Positions 1 through 12,500 of a stretch of DNA of 64,000 nucleotides are shown one piece after another (the first letter of the stretch is position 1; the number at the start of each line of letters is the position of its first letter). The notes beneath the pieces are model-generated. The model saw only the letters and a list, made by a program, of their open reading frames with translations, was not told where the DNA came from and did no database searches. The position numbers were made by a program, and so were the translations under genes. Origin of the DNA: Eopsaltria australis (Eukaryota; Chordata; Aves; Passeriformes; Petroicidae); assembly GCA_034509425.1 (NCBI GenBank), contig JAVTVJ010000076.1:5270001-5334000 (forward strand), in the 5' to 3' direction.

Positions 1-1451
1 TTCCATTAGTATGAAAGCCCATGGAGTTTGCCATGTCTTGTTTGTTAGAGCCACACAGGAAAGCTGACGCATAAATGATACACTCCTCTTTTTTCTTTAC
101 CTTTATGCTATCATCAGTCTGACAAGAAAAATTCCCTGGCTATGACTTTGAGTCACCTTTTTGTGGTGAGTCACCTTTTCTTCTCATTTGAGTACAGCTC
201 TAACAGGATCTGTCTTTTGTTAATTCTCCCTGTGATAAAACTAGATAAAGTTACTGTGATGTGAATCATGTCACTAGAGAAATTACATCTGGAAATTGAG
301 CTTTCTGCAGAGGATTAAGCAATGGGGTTAGAACAAGCTGCTCTATGTCCCTAGGAAGACCACAGCTTTCCCACATGTAGATTATTACCCAATTTAAGTT
401 GCATAGTGTTTCCTCTTCCGAATATTCATATTCCCAATCATTTTTAAAATAATAGCTAACATAATGAGATGAAGGAGAAATATAAAGACAAGATGAAAAA
501 CAGGAGAGCAAGTTATCTTTGGCACAATTTGACTCAAGATCGAGTCTACAAATTAATAACACAATTTTTCATTATGCCAGTTGGGTGTAAAAGACCCATT
601 CCTTCTCTCTTATAAGGTGCTTAGTAAACCTTATGTACAGCTTTCAATCACTACTAAATGGAGATGCTCCAGCATTATGTTCTTGTTGCTATGCGCTTGA
701 AAATTTTAGAGATTGTAGTAGTAACTTGTGATGTATATGTTACCATGGTGATGGCTTTCTTAATGAACAGAGTATGAAATTGGCTCATAAAACATACATA
801 CTTCTAGCCTGTAGATTGCAGGGGCTTTGAATCAACCAGTATTCACACTTGCTGGAATGTATGATTAGTGCATTACATGAGGCTGATGGTGTATGCTCAA
901 AGGTTCTTATTGTGGCAGCAGATGCTGATCTGCAGAGAATTAAATATCTTTTCCTGAACCAGAGCCTTCTACTTGTATATAACAAATGTAGGAACAGTTG
1001 GGTACAGCCAACTCATGTTACATGCAGAGAGGCTGCATGCAGACTCCTTCAGGCCTGAAAGCAATATTGCTTTGTTTGCATGGCACCACACTGAAGACAA
1101 TAAATTCCCTCTCTCAGAACAGTCATGGCACAGCCACTCAGCATCTTGTGTACTACAGAAAAGAATTGCCCAAGGCAGGCTAGTCCATTCACTGAGAAGG
1201 AATAATACTTAAAGAAACAGCCAACTTGCTTAACAGCTATCTAAAGGGCCTGAAGACCTCCACAGTCATCCTAGAACTTCAATAGAAATCAAACTCTACA
1301 GCTGAGCACCACTGTGTGGGTACAATGTACTACTGATTCTCCAGGGCCCCTCCTATTCAAGCTCAATGTCCCTGCTCCTGCACTCTCTGAGAACAGGCCC
1401 AGAGACAGTGAGACTGTCGGTGCACTTAGTGCAGAAGGAAAATATTATCCA
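1..1451. other. Unique AT-rich sequence, no gene seen
   Basis: Only short open frames overlapping on both strands occur here, none with recognisable domains. A stretch near 1710-1790 faintly resembles an old MIR-like SINE, but that lies in the next interval and is too weak to call. No promoter, RNA gene or CpG island is visible. Confidence 0.6.
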
Positions 1452-1497
1452 TGTGCTGGTTTTGGCTGGGATAGAGCCAATTTTCTTCAGAAAAGCT
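1452..1497 (+). mobile_element. 46-bp relic of an ERV LTR 5' end
   Basis: The sequence opens with TGTGCTGGTTTTGGCTGGGA and continues GATAGAGCCAATTTTCTTC, which is the U3 start of the bird LTR family seen complete at 57,706-58,241. Similarity stops after about 46 bases, so the rest of the LTR was lost or never inserted. The call rests on this short match and on the two better copies in the same window; chance similarity is unlikely but not excluded. Confidence 0.6.
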
Positions 1498-3332
1498 TTT
1501 AGGAAAGTTATCAAGTTCTGGTGATGATGAGTGATGCAGTCCCCAAGGTAAAAGTCTACCTTGCCTTGACCTGTTCTGGTCTAGAGAACTAGGATGATTA
1601 TATTCTTATTTCTGCAACTGAGTGTCTTTCACTCCACTTTTTGGTCCCCAGATTTCAATAAGGTAGTAGACTGTAGGTCCCATATATGTAAAAGTGAAAA
1701 TTATAGTTGAGAACTTATTTTAAGTAATTTGTCAAAGACATCACAAAGGCAAGGTTTAAACAGAGATTATAGAGCTACTCAATCCTCTGGACAAACACTG
1801 AGAGTGATAGAATTGCATGTGTAAAGAGTGACAAAAAGTCATAAATTTTCATACAACTGAAAAAAAGTGTGTTAAGTAATGGTACAGAAGCAAACTCTAG
1901 GGTTTTTTTAACAGACTAGATGCAGAATACTTGATTCATTTTCAATATAATTTGAAAAAGCTGTTGCAAATGGATGGGCAGGTAAAAGATGACATATGAG
2001 GATTTAAGCACACTATTCTCACTTTACCACAACATCACAACTTACACTACAACTAAAAGTAATTAGTATTTATCACCTGCAGACTTCAAAGTGCTTTTCT
2101 ATACACATGATTTGATGGGTTTCTTGAAGGTGTCAGAGATTGATTTTTTCTAGATCCTTAAACACAGATTCATGCATTAGGCTATTGACAGAGTGGCAAA
2201 ATAACCCTATGGATGTGCCTTGAGCAAAACACAAGGGAAAACATTTTCATGCCACATAGCTTTTCTTCACTCAACCACACAATGCTTCTTCTCTCAGTTA
2301 TTATTTCTTTGCTCCTACTCCATCCATTTTGCCTAAAAATCCAGAAATCTGCCTTCTTTTTTCTTTCTTTTGTAAGACCAGCTTTGAAAGATTTTTCCTG
2401 CAAATAATATATGACATGTTTATCCAAAACATTGTTACATTGTTTTATAGTGTACATGAAATTGCAATCACAGTATACAGGTAGGAGAGCCCCTTTGAAA
2501 CTTTTATTAATGTCAAATAAATTGATATTTTCTCAGTTTTGAAAAGGTGAAGTAGAATTATAAGAATGCAATAAGATTTCAATAATATTCATAAAGATTA
2601 ACGCATCAAGAATTTCTGTCCTTTTTTCGATACCAAAATACATGACATCCTCAAGCATTTAAATTACTTATCAGCTCTGAAAGTGGTAACTTTGTAATGT
2701 ATATAGAGGGAATTATCTAGCCCTGTGACATAGCATCTGAACATATTTATATTATATTTTCTATCATTCAACATACCCACTTCCTTCCATAATCGTTTCC
2801 TTTCCTTTGTAGTACCTCTAAGATCTGATTTGGCCACTCTCTTTGGTGACACTGATAGTAGAACAAATCCTTTAGGTGCTTATAAACTTCAGTGTTCTGG
2901 GCAGTAATAAATTCCCAAGCAGAGGCATTTGCAAAAGATAGATAAGGATGAATAGCTAAACCTGCTTTGGTCAATCCACATGGCACCCCTCAAAACTTCC
3001 CCAGCAATAATCAGAGAAGGGAACTAAAGTCATTAGAAAAATACTTTTTCATTGAATCAATTTGGCAGATGATGGTGGTATTTTATAATAATTTTGGTAG
3101 AAATTAGATTCTATGAAAAGAAATTTTCATTTTAATATCTAATAATCTATGTTCTATAACTTTTGGCAATAGCATCTTTACCAGTGGCATAAGATTTTCC
3201 ATTCCCTCAGCTGAAAGCCCATATTCTGTTCCTCATAATTTTACCAGACTTGGACAAAAGAGACTAAGGTTCTTATCTTAAATATATGTATATATTGCAC
3301 ACAAATACTGAAAAGTGTGTTGGATATAATTG
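1498..3332. other. Unique AT-rich sequence, no gene seen
   Basis: No reading frame above 91 codons and no recognisable domain. The part around 1710-1790 has the word order of the 3' half of a MIR-type SINE (AAGTAATTTGTCAAAGACATC, then a degenerate accession-box-like stretch) but too many mismatches to annotate. Confidence 0.55.
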
Positions 3333-4286
3333 TAAGGATACTGCCCATTATCTCTGGAAAGTCACAGGGATGTGATGGACAAGGGTGTTCCTGAGCAATG
3401 GAAGAAAACAGATGTCACACCTATCTTCAAGGAGGGTAAAGAGAAGTTGGGATCAAGGAAACTACAGACTGGTCAGCTTCATCTTCATGTCTGGAAAGCT
3501 GATGGAGTAAATCCTCCTGAAATGCTTTTCCAAGCATATTAAGCAGATTAAAATGAATAAGAATAGTCAGAATGGATTTTCAAAGGAAGGATTATGCCTG
3601 ACCAATCCCATAACCTTCTGTGATAATGTGACTGGTAAGAAGAATGAACCATGACCAACAAATTCTGTTTATCTTGGTTTAAACAAAGATAAACTCTTCC
3701 CTCCATGACATTCTCATATACAGGTTGATAAGCATGCAGTCTATAAGGACAGTGAAATGGATTAGAAAAGTGGCTGAACAACTGAGCTCAAGAGGCTGGG
3801 ATCAGTGGCAGTGCTGGATACAAGTCTTTAATAGTGTATGCCAGAGGATATACTGGGACAAATACTATTGAACACCTTCATGAATGACCAATGAGACCAA
3901 TGAGTCAGAACATATCCTCAAATAAATTCACAGATGACATAAAACTGGGAAAAATAATTGTTGCATGAGGTGGAAGAGCTGCTGTTCAGATAGTCCTCAA
4001 CATAGACTGGAGAAATGGACCAAAAGGAACTTAATGAAGTACAAGATAGGGAAATGCCACCTCCTGCCCCTGTGGAGTTATAGCACCAGGTTAAATACAA
4101 ACTGGCGGCTGACTGGAGGCAGCCTGGGGAAGAGGACCAGGAGGTCCTGTTTGCACCACAGTGACCATAACATAGCATTGAGCACCTGCAGCAAAGAAGG
4201 CCCTAGATGACCCTTCTTTGAGCAGGAATTTGAAGTAGGTGATTTCCAGAAGTTCACTCACTCATCAGCTGTTCCATGGCTGTGAG
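3333..4286 (+). mobile_element. CR1 LINE, decayed ORF2 (reverse transcriptase) and 3' end
   Basis: A degenerate CR1 non-LTR retrotransposon in sense orientation. Reading through frameshifts, successive blocks match CR1 ORF2 reverse transcriptase. These are a P-V/S-L type motif near 3470, the palm segment that is normally YLDFSKAFD near 3670 (here VYLGLNKDK), and the catalytic FADD box near 3928 as F-T-D-D followed by IKLG. Next comes the thumb segment EKWTKRNLMKYKIGKCHLL at about 4010. A jump near 4140-4215 removes several hundred bases, and the element resumes with the CR1 3' UTR (TTTGAGCAGGAATTTGA, then an eroded 8-mer tail ending near 4286). Stops and indels throughout mean no protein is made. 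Age appears considerable from divergence. The 5' boundary is approximate. Confidence 0.9.
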
Positions 4287-7200
4287 GATGGAAATGTTCT
4301 TTTGTTCAGGAGAGGAGCTTGCAGAGGACATCCCAAAACACAAAGGTGAAGATGAGTGTCCACAAGGCAGTTGAAAGTAGGCAAAACAACTGAAACTTGA
4401 GACACTCTGTATTCTTAGTGTAGTCTGCAATACTGCCTACTGACGTGAATGCAGAGTGCTTATAGTCTCTGTCTTGCTCTCTATCTTTCTCAGGGGAATA
4501 CTCGCTTTCCGTTCTGCTATTCCTTCCTGCAGTCGCACAGCAAAGCTGATGCACCTGATACATTTACCATCTGCACAGTAAAATCACTCAGATTTCTTTG
4601 ATGGGAACTGCATAGCCTTGTACACATTAGAGATGTCTCAGATTTCCAAATGTCCTTTCACTGTGACGGAGTTTAATATAGCTTCCCAAAATAGCCTACT
4701 TACTAAATTTCTAACTTCCTGCAAATGTGGTTTCCTTAATTCTTATAACCTTGTCCCGGTGTACGGCGAAAAACAAACATGTCTTGAATTATTTTAAGCT
4801 GAAAACATATTGGCCTCTAATGCTCTAACCAAATTAAACAGAAGATCAAGTTAAGCAGTGATCAAATCAGCTTGTCCTGTTATTTGTGTAGCCAGATTAA
4901 ATTCTGAATATCTACCCAGGCAGGTATCCTCTAGCCATGCATGAGTACTTCTGTTAAAAGCTCTGAAAATTGCATTTACTATTGTCTTTTTTCATTATTT
5001 TATTGTGAGGAGTCATTTAGGATATAAAATAATCTCTACAGCTGTTGGAATCAGGTGATAACTGGAAAATTTCATCTTTCTTTAAAAAAGGTAAACAAGT
5101 AATCTGCCAACCTTTCTGTTTCCAAAAACCTCAAGACAGTGTGGATATCTGCAGAATATGTATCTGTTCAGTGAGAGGAAGAAACAAAGAAGGAAGAAAC
5201 AAAGAAGGAAGAAAAGCTGAAATTTAATATTTTTAAGTTTTGTGTTTTTCTAAAAACAACTTTTTTATTTTGGAAGCTTTATTTTCTTACATGGCAAACA
5301 TTTGAGATTAACAAAGTTCAATTCAAGAAACCAGAAAAAGAACAAAAAAAAAGTTGAAATGAGATATTGAGAAACCAATTGAGTCAGTCCTGTATGGATC
5401 TTTTCTTTTTACAAATCAAGATTGATTGCCCTCAGATTGAATTGCAGGAGGCAAACTGAACAATGCTGCAGATAGAGTACTGTGTGCACTGTGTTTCCTG
5501 ACATTCTAGCATTACCTTTATGGACAAGTCAATTAAGCAGAGATTTTTCTCTTCCAGATATGATTTCTTATACCACGTTGGTCTTCCATGTATACCAGTG
5601 TACATGCTGTATTAAAATTTTTGTTCTTATGGTACTGTTAAAATAAAAACCCCAAAGGACTATATTTAATTTTCAGGTTATTTAATATATTTCAAATTTT
5701 TTAATTTCATGATGTAAGAAATCTCATTATTGGGTGTGAATGTTTTTGATCCTTAGTTCAATGAGGATACATTTGGTCTATGCATCAATGCAATACCATA
5801 AAAATATAAAATAGTGTAATACTACTATTCTATTAGAACAATATAGGGTAACACATGTTACTGAGATACTAGAAATTCTTTTAAATTATATTTTTCCTAA
5901 TTTTTGACAGAATACATGTATTTGTGGTGTTTAAAAAAACCACCTGAGTCACATGAGAATCTGTATGTGTCAATAATCAAACTCAGGTAACTTCCCTTTT
6001 CACAAATTTGCTTTTTCTTTTCAAATGTCCAGCATCTCAGGGGCATTTTTATAGATTTTTCACATGCTGGTAAAAACTAAATCTTTAGACATATTCCTGT
6101 AGCTGTTTGGAAAGCTGCAGGAAATATTTGTCTCAAGAACTCAGAAAGCTATCCTTTAAGAAAGGGAAAAGAAGTGGTGTTGTTTCTAGCTTTAGAGCCT
6201 TTAGGCATTCCCTGTCTGCAGTCACTCTGTGCTTTGAATTTGTTCCTGTATTAACCTCTCATTCTATAAACATCGCTTGTCTCAAAAGAGGAAAAGTAGA
6301 TTCTTTTGTATAAATCCAGGAGCTCTGCTGTCAAAGGAGTCTTAGCCTTTACTTTGAAATTTGCCTACTGAAAAAAAATCTATTATACAAGCACCTAAAG
6401 CCAACTGGCCTGAAGGAAATTTAATTTTTCAATAGCAACAAAGTGGCAAACTGGGAAGGTTACTGTAAATGCTCATCTTAATCTAGTTGTAAATTCTATG
6501 AACTTTCACAATAAACAATCACAGTTTGGGAACCAAATCAAAAACCTGTTATGGAAATGGACTATAAGGGAATTAGGGAAATCTATTTTTATTAACAGTA
6601 AAGTAAATTAGTGTCTTGAGATCAAGAAATAAACATAATTACTGAAATGGGAGGCATACAGAATGGCTCATGTGAGAATACTCTTCTTTAATCACAGCTG
6701 CATTGAATTGACACAAGGAAGAACATGAGTGGGATTAAACTCCTAATTGTAGCGACCTACACTTTGCATTGGATGTGGGTTCTTATCACCATCCCCCAGG
6801 TATTTCCCTCACTTTAGGCATCTCTTTTCATCTGGAAGACTCTAGAACATCTCAGACATCTGCAAATGTGACTCAGAACCTAGTAAACCCTTCTGCTTTG
6901 CTGGAATGGCCTCTGAGGGCCAGGGAGATTCTGGATAGCATTTCAAATGACACCTGTCTTTGAATAGATAGCAGAAGAAAAATCCTTTAAAGAGTATCAC
7001 TCTCTGAAGTCCATTGAACATTTTGAGCAGAGTTCTTTCAGTTATGGTGGGAAAACTGATCTCCAGACCACAAGCAGGCAACAGAACTCATAAGAGAAAA
7101 GTTTACCTGTATAAGAATATTGAGCTGACTGTTGCCTTTTGACAGACATGGTCTAGGTGGGATTAATTTCTAAGAACATTGGCCAGATTGCAGAACAGAT

Positions 7201-9425
7201 TCTTGAAACCAGTTCTCATCTTCAACTCTTTGATTGTGGGAAACCTTGAATGAATCAATAGGGACTTTTTGAACTTTATCATAAAAAGAAATTAAATTGT
7301 ATATATGTTTTAAATTTTTGCAGTTTCTAGAGTTATTTTATTCAAGAAACAAATAATGATTTAACAATGAACTTAGTTTTTTATCACACTGTTACCCAAG
7401 AAACAAAGAAGACATCAATAAGAATATGTCATTTGTTTTGTAACAGTGGTATTAGGATTTTCTTTTCATGGGCTCATATACAGGTATATAAATGACAGTT
7501 CTATGTGTACACATGGTAAAGAATTAGGATTTGGACACAGTTTTACATTTTATTGATTTTTTAAGTGTATTGCCAGCAAAATATTTTTGTCCATTTTCAA
7601 TTAAAACTTTTCATGTTTCACTAAGTAATATTTTCACTGTTTTTGGTTTGAATAACACCCTTCTGACATTGTGTTTGCTGTTAGCAGTAGTGTGGTTGTG
7701 CAGAAGAAGTGGTGGGTCTCATTTATTTAAATTGACTACTTGGAAAGTTTGGAAATTATTTTGACTTTGGCTCTTATTCTAAATCCAGGAATTTAGTACC
7801 AGTTATATTTAGCTAATTAATCTTCATATCTTTCAATAGTCACAGCTCATGTTGAATGTAAACAATGATCCAGTCTTTTCCTTAGTTTAGTGGGCCAGAG
7901 AGTTGCCTTTTAGGCCCAAGGAGCAGATGCTGAGCATCAGCTGTGTAGCATTTAGCCATGTAACAAGCTCCAGGTACAAAATATCAGTGGCACTAGAGCT
8001 GTGCTGAAGAACATCAGGTGAGGTGGCCTGTCTGTCCTGGGCATGGCTTTCAAATGTAGAAAACCACCCAGGGGGGGGACTAAGAAAAAGAGAGCCTCAG
8101 TCCCATTGATAAAGTGTCATCAAATCCCATTCTTTCGAGGATTTAAAGAAATAATCCCAGGCAACCCTATTGATGAGATGTTCAGCCCCTAGTGATAATG
8201 CTAGTAGAAACTCTTCCAGCGCTGTGACATTGCAGTTTTGTGTCAGCTTAGCTGCTTGCCTGCTCAAATTTATGGAAAGCTGTTTGTAAAAAGCACAACA
8301 TTCCCTCACCCTCTGAATATAAAACAGATGCAAAAATATACTTGAGGTTATATACGCTAGAAGACTAAACTGTTCAATTTGACACATTTAGTTTGTTGGC
8401 AATGTGCTTTGTTTAAATTAAAAAAATAACACTTTGCTAAAGATGATGAAATAGAATGCTGCATTGCAAGAAAGTATTAATCATAATTGGTGTAGTGATT
8501 GGCTCTTTATTAACACAGTTGCATCAGTAGCCTCAGGCCCAAATCCAGATCTCTGCCCCATTAGGGTAGACCAATGCATATTAAATTACTAGTGAATTAA
8601 AATACATGACATTTCCTATTCACCAACACCTCATAGAATGGTTCCCTTCTCCAGAGATGCGGACTGTGCTTTTTTGTGTTCAGATGTTAAGGACCCTGGT
8701 GAATGAGTGGGTTTCATAGTGTTTGTACAGCAGAGGAAGCTCCACCAGCTATTAAGAATCCAGTGAATTCTTGGTGCTGCCGTTCCTGCGGTTTTCGTTG
8801 AAGTTTTAGGAGTGAGTTCTGCCTGTGCTTGGTCATCTGTGACACCAACAAAGCTATGTGTTTGTGTGTGTTCAAGGGGTCAATGCCATTGGGGATGGTA
8901 GGAACATTTTGTACAGGGTGTGAGAGAAGAGCCAGCCTTGGCGTACTCACAGGGGCAAATTGCAACAGAAAATGATAAATAATATGTTTTGCTGTGTATT
9001 AATGTTTTCTTCCCCTCATTTCACATTGTTTTGAAACATTGGCTACTCCTGCTGTATATTGCAGGGTATCCACAGATATTTATCAGAGCACCGGTTTTGT
9101 ATGCCCTTTTTGGTGGTTATAAATTAGTGTAAATCCTGCTGATTCACTAATTTTGCTCCTCAGAGGGTCTCAGAGTCACACCTGAAGTTTGATAACTAAC
9201 CTCTCTTCACTTCATTTACTATATTTAAGTAGTTTTCAAAGGATTTACAAAAGACTTGGCCTAGCTCTGGTAATGCAGCTGTATGGGTCACCTCCACAGC
9301 TGCAGTGGGAAGTTATCACTACTTGGGTGGAATGGATGTGTTCGTGGGTGGTATTTCCTGAAACTGCTGCTGGTTGTGGGAAGAGCAGGAAGCTTTTTGG
9401 CTGCAAAACTATAAAGGCTTCCAAT
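4287..9425. other. Unique AT-rich sequence, no gene seen
   Basis: More than 5 kb with no recognisable exon, repeat family or RNA gene apart from a small purine tandem repeat at 5176-5217. Short open frames (up to 96 codons) occur on both strands with low-complexity or hydrophobic composition typical of chance frames in AT-rich DNA. Not every old repeat can be excluded by eye. Confidence 0.55.
5176..5217. repeat. 15-bp purine tandem repeat, about 2.7 copies
   Basis: The unit GGAAGAAACAAAGAA occurs twice in full and then in part (GGAAGAAAAG). It is all purine apart from a single C per unit. It is a short minisatellite-like duplication with no flanking element. Confidence 0.85.
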
Positions 9426-9530
9426 TAATAACAAACCAAAACAAACCAACCAACCAACTAACCAAAGACCCAACAAAATCCCCCAACCAACCAAAAAACC
9501 CCAAGCAACCAACCAAACCATGAACAACCT
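9426..9530. repeat. A/C-rich low-complexity tract, (CCAA)n-like
   Basis: About 100 bases built almost only of A and C, with repeated AACCAACC and CCCCAAC words and several perfect CCAA tandem steps. On the other strand it reads as a W/G/L-rich open frame, which is an artefact of the composition. Bird genomes carry many such degenerate tracts. Confidence 0.8.
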
Positions 9531-12500
9531 CAGTGATTTATATTTGAAAAGCAAAATTTAAAAAAAAAAAAATTCATGTGAATCCAAGGCCCAAATGAAG
9601 GTAGGAAATTCCAAGAGAGTTTCCCTGTGAGATTTCTATGCTCTGATTCTGCCTGAAAGATAAATAATATCAGCAGATTTTATTCTCTCACAGGAAAATG
9701 AGGTGTTTCCATCTCAGCGTGAAACGAGAAACCTGCAGGTTAGACAAATACTGCAATTCTGAGAAAAAATAAAACTAAACTTTTATTACCCCAAAACCTC
9801 TGGGAAAAAAACAAAAGCAATCCTTTTCTCTAAAATGTTGCTTAAGCGGGAAGCATAGGAGAGTTTCTCTAATGTCTCAGAAAAAGCAGTATTTATTTCC
9901 TTTAAATGAAAACACGAATAGTATTCCTTGTTCAGTAGCTTAGTGATCAGAGTTCTACCCTGGGATTTTGCTCTTCTTCCTTGAAAAACAAACAAACTGA
10001 AAATTCAAGGGAAAGATGCCTAGTGTCTGTCTCTTTTTTTTCCTAGTTTATATTAAGGTTGTAACTTTTTGGGTGAAAATCTGTTTATGGCTTCACTTTT
10101 CTTTGTCTTGGTTTTTGTAAACATCTTACAGGTGAAGTCTTCCGTAAAAGAACATGATTCTGACTGAAGTGCAAAGGGCAAAATTGTAAGAGAACAAATA
10201 CTTCACTGCTGCAGAACCATCTTTCCCAGATGTGTCTGGAACACAGAGAGAGACAAGGTAAGGGATCTATAGGGCAATGCAACCAAATGTCTGTGAAAAC
10301 CTTGTCTGTAAGACAACAATAAAATTGTACATTTTAAGCTTGTTGAAGTTCAGAATTTCTTTTCCATGTATTTAGAATAATATGTAATAGCAAAGAACAA
10401 AACTAATCAATTTATCGGGTGGGAGTTAGAGAGACAGGATTGAATCACTGTCTGTGTCAGAATGTCATCTCATAAATCAAAGAAGTCAGTGCTAGTTTGG
10501 GGGTAATGTGGTTCATGTTAGATAATGAAACGTGATTTCAAATAGAAGAGATTTCAAAATGATACCTGAAAAAATTTAAACTCTGTGTTCTAAAATTGTC
10601 CAAATGTTCTATTGCCTCAGCTGTGTTTTCAGACCCAATTTTGTCAAAGTTGACATTCCACTTTAGAGACATTGATATAATGTCATTTTTGAATGACAAA
10701 TGCTTGGAAATCTTTAAATTGGTTTTAATGGGACTGTATATTATTTAACTACTGATCTTTAATCCTTGAGGTCCTGAGGATCAAGAGAAATTGGAAGAGA
10801 CTTTCCCTATAACTTGTACCAAGTACTTATGATCTTAAGGACTTGCTACTGCACCCTTAATTTTCTGTGAGCAGTTATCCTGGTGAAGCATTCTTCACCC
10901 TTGTTACTCATATACCATTTGTAGAGTGGAGAAAGTGACTTTGCATCACAAGAGTGAATTTCTGACATCCAGAGATGTGTATCAATTTTATACTTGTAGA
11001 GATTCTTGCAGCTAGTTGATACATGATGAATCAAAGTCTTCTGATGTGGAAGGCATTACTCTTTGGCAGTATTACTCTTTGGCAACACTTTGAAAGGTTA
11101 ATTCTTCAGAAATTTTATCATCTCAGTTTCTGATGAGATTAAATTAATTTTTAAGGTAGTGCATTTTGATGAATTACTTTATTACAAAAAGTAGTGGAAT
11201 TTGGTCTACAGAAGGGATATGAGGCATTCAATTCAAAAAGTCACTGTACCCTGCACAGTGTCTGACTTGCAAAATTCAGTGTACTGAGTCCATTGCTCCA
11301 GACAGCAATGTTTGTGGGGTTTCTGATTTGCCTTTTTGCTGTTTGTTGAGTTGTCTTTGTCTTGACTCATGAGTTTGATCACTTTTCCTGTTCTCCTCTC
11401 AGTCCTGCTGGGGAGTGGAGTGAACATGGGGAGAGCTCTGTGGTGCTGAGCTGCTCACTGGGGTCAGTACACAACTAAAGATTTCCTTTCATTTTTTAGT
11501 GCTGAAAGTTTCTCTTATGCATATCAGTGCTGCGAATTTAGCAACAAATTAATAAAGTATTTTTACATTTCCTTTCCTATTAAAAAAAACCCGAATAAAG
11601 CAGTTAAGGATCTCCGGGAGTTTTGTGAAGAGTAAGAAAATGTTTTGTTTCAGAGGACAGCCTTTGTTGTTATTATGCTGCACCCCAGGGAGGCACTATG
11701 GTGGGCTCTGAGGTTTGTTCAGGTGGGCAAGCACACATCAGAGGCACAGGGAAGGGGACGCCTCTGGCAGTGGTACAGTTTGTGCTGGTGTGGCTGAATT
11801 GTGCCTGAGGTTTTACAGTGTGATGCCAGCCAGGTGCTGTGGATGGAGGCTGCCAGCTGTTAACTAGCAGGGCATTCCAGCAGAGCCCCGTGACATGGCT
11901 GAACCTCACAACTGCATGTCCTGCTGGAAAGTCTGCTCACTGTTCACTATAACATGGAGTGAAAATGCTCAGAGCTCAATCTTCTACCAAAAAAAATCCC
12001 AACAAAACAAAACAAAAGAAAACACCCCTCCCCAAAAAATTGCACTTGCTCTTAAGAGCAAATATATCTATCATGAAAACTGTAATCACAGATCAACATA
12101 ATTCTATAAAAAATTGTCCATGAAGTTAAATTAACAAATGAGTGCTGCTAAATATCTTATTGCATATTGTATCGCATTTTATAACATGTACTTTGATACT
12201 TTCTAAGAACAATCCCTGCTTATAAAACAGAAAATAGCTTTATGAGTTTGAATATTGCTGATAAAAAGCAAGTTTTCATAATGAAACTGAATCAGAAAAA
12301 GAAAATAAATCCTTCCTATGCTTTTATCTCTTGCTATTTATGTTTTTCATCTAAAATTCTAGAACAAAGTACGGTACCAATAATGGGGCTCCCACTCTCC
12401 TATTTTTTTACTTTTTACACATCCAAAAAAAAACCACAAGAGAGAAAATTCTGTTTCCCAATTTTCAGTCAGCTCTATTGATATTGACTGAATACAAGAG

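Noticed and set aside
1710..1790. MIR-like SINE 3' half
   Set aside because: Word order is suggestive (AAGTAATTTGTCAAAGACATC) but mismatches are too many to call by eye.
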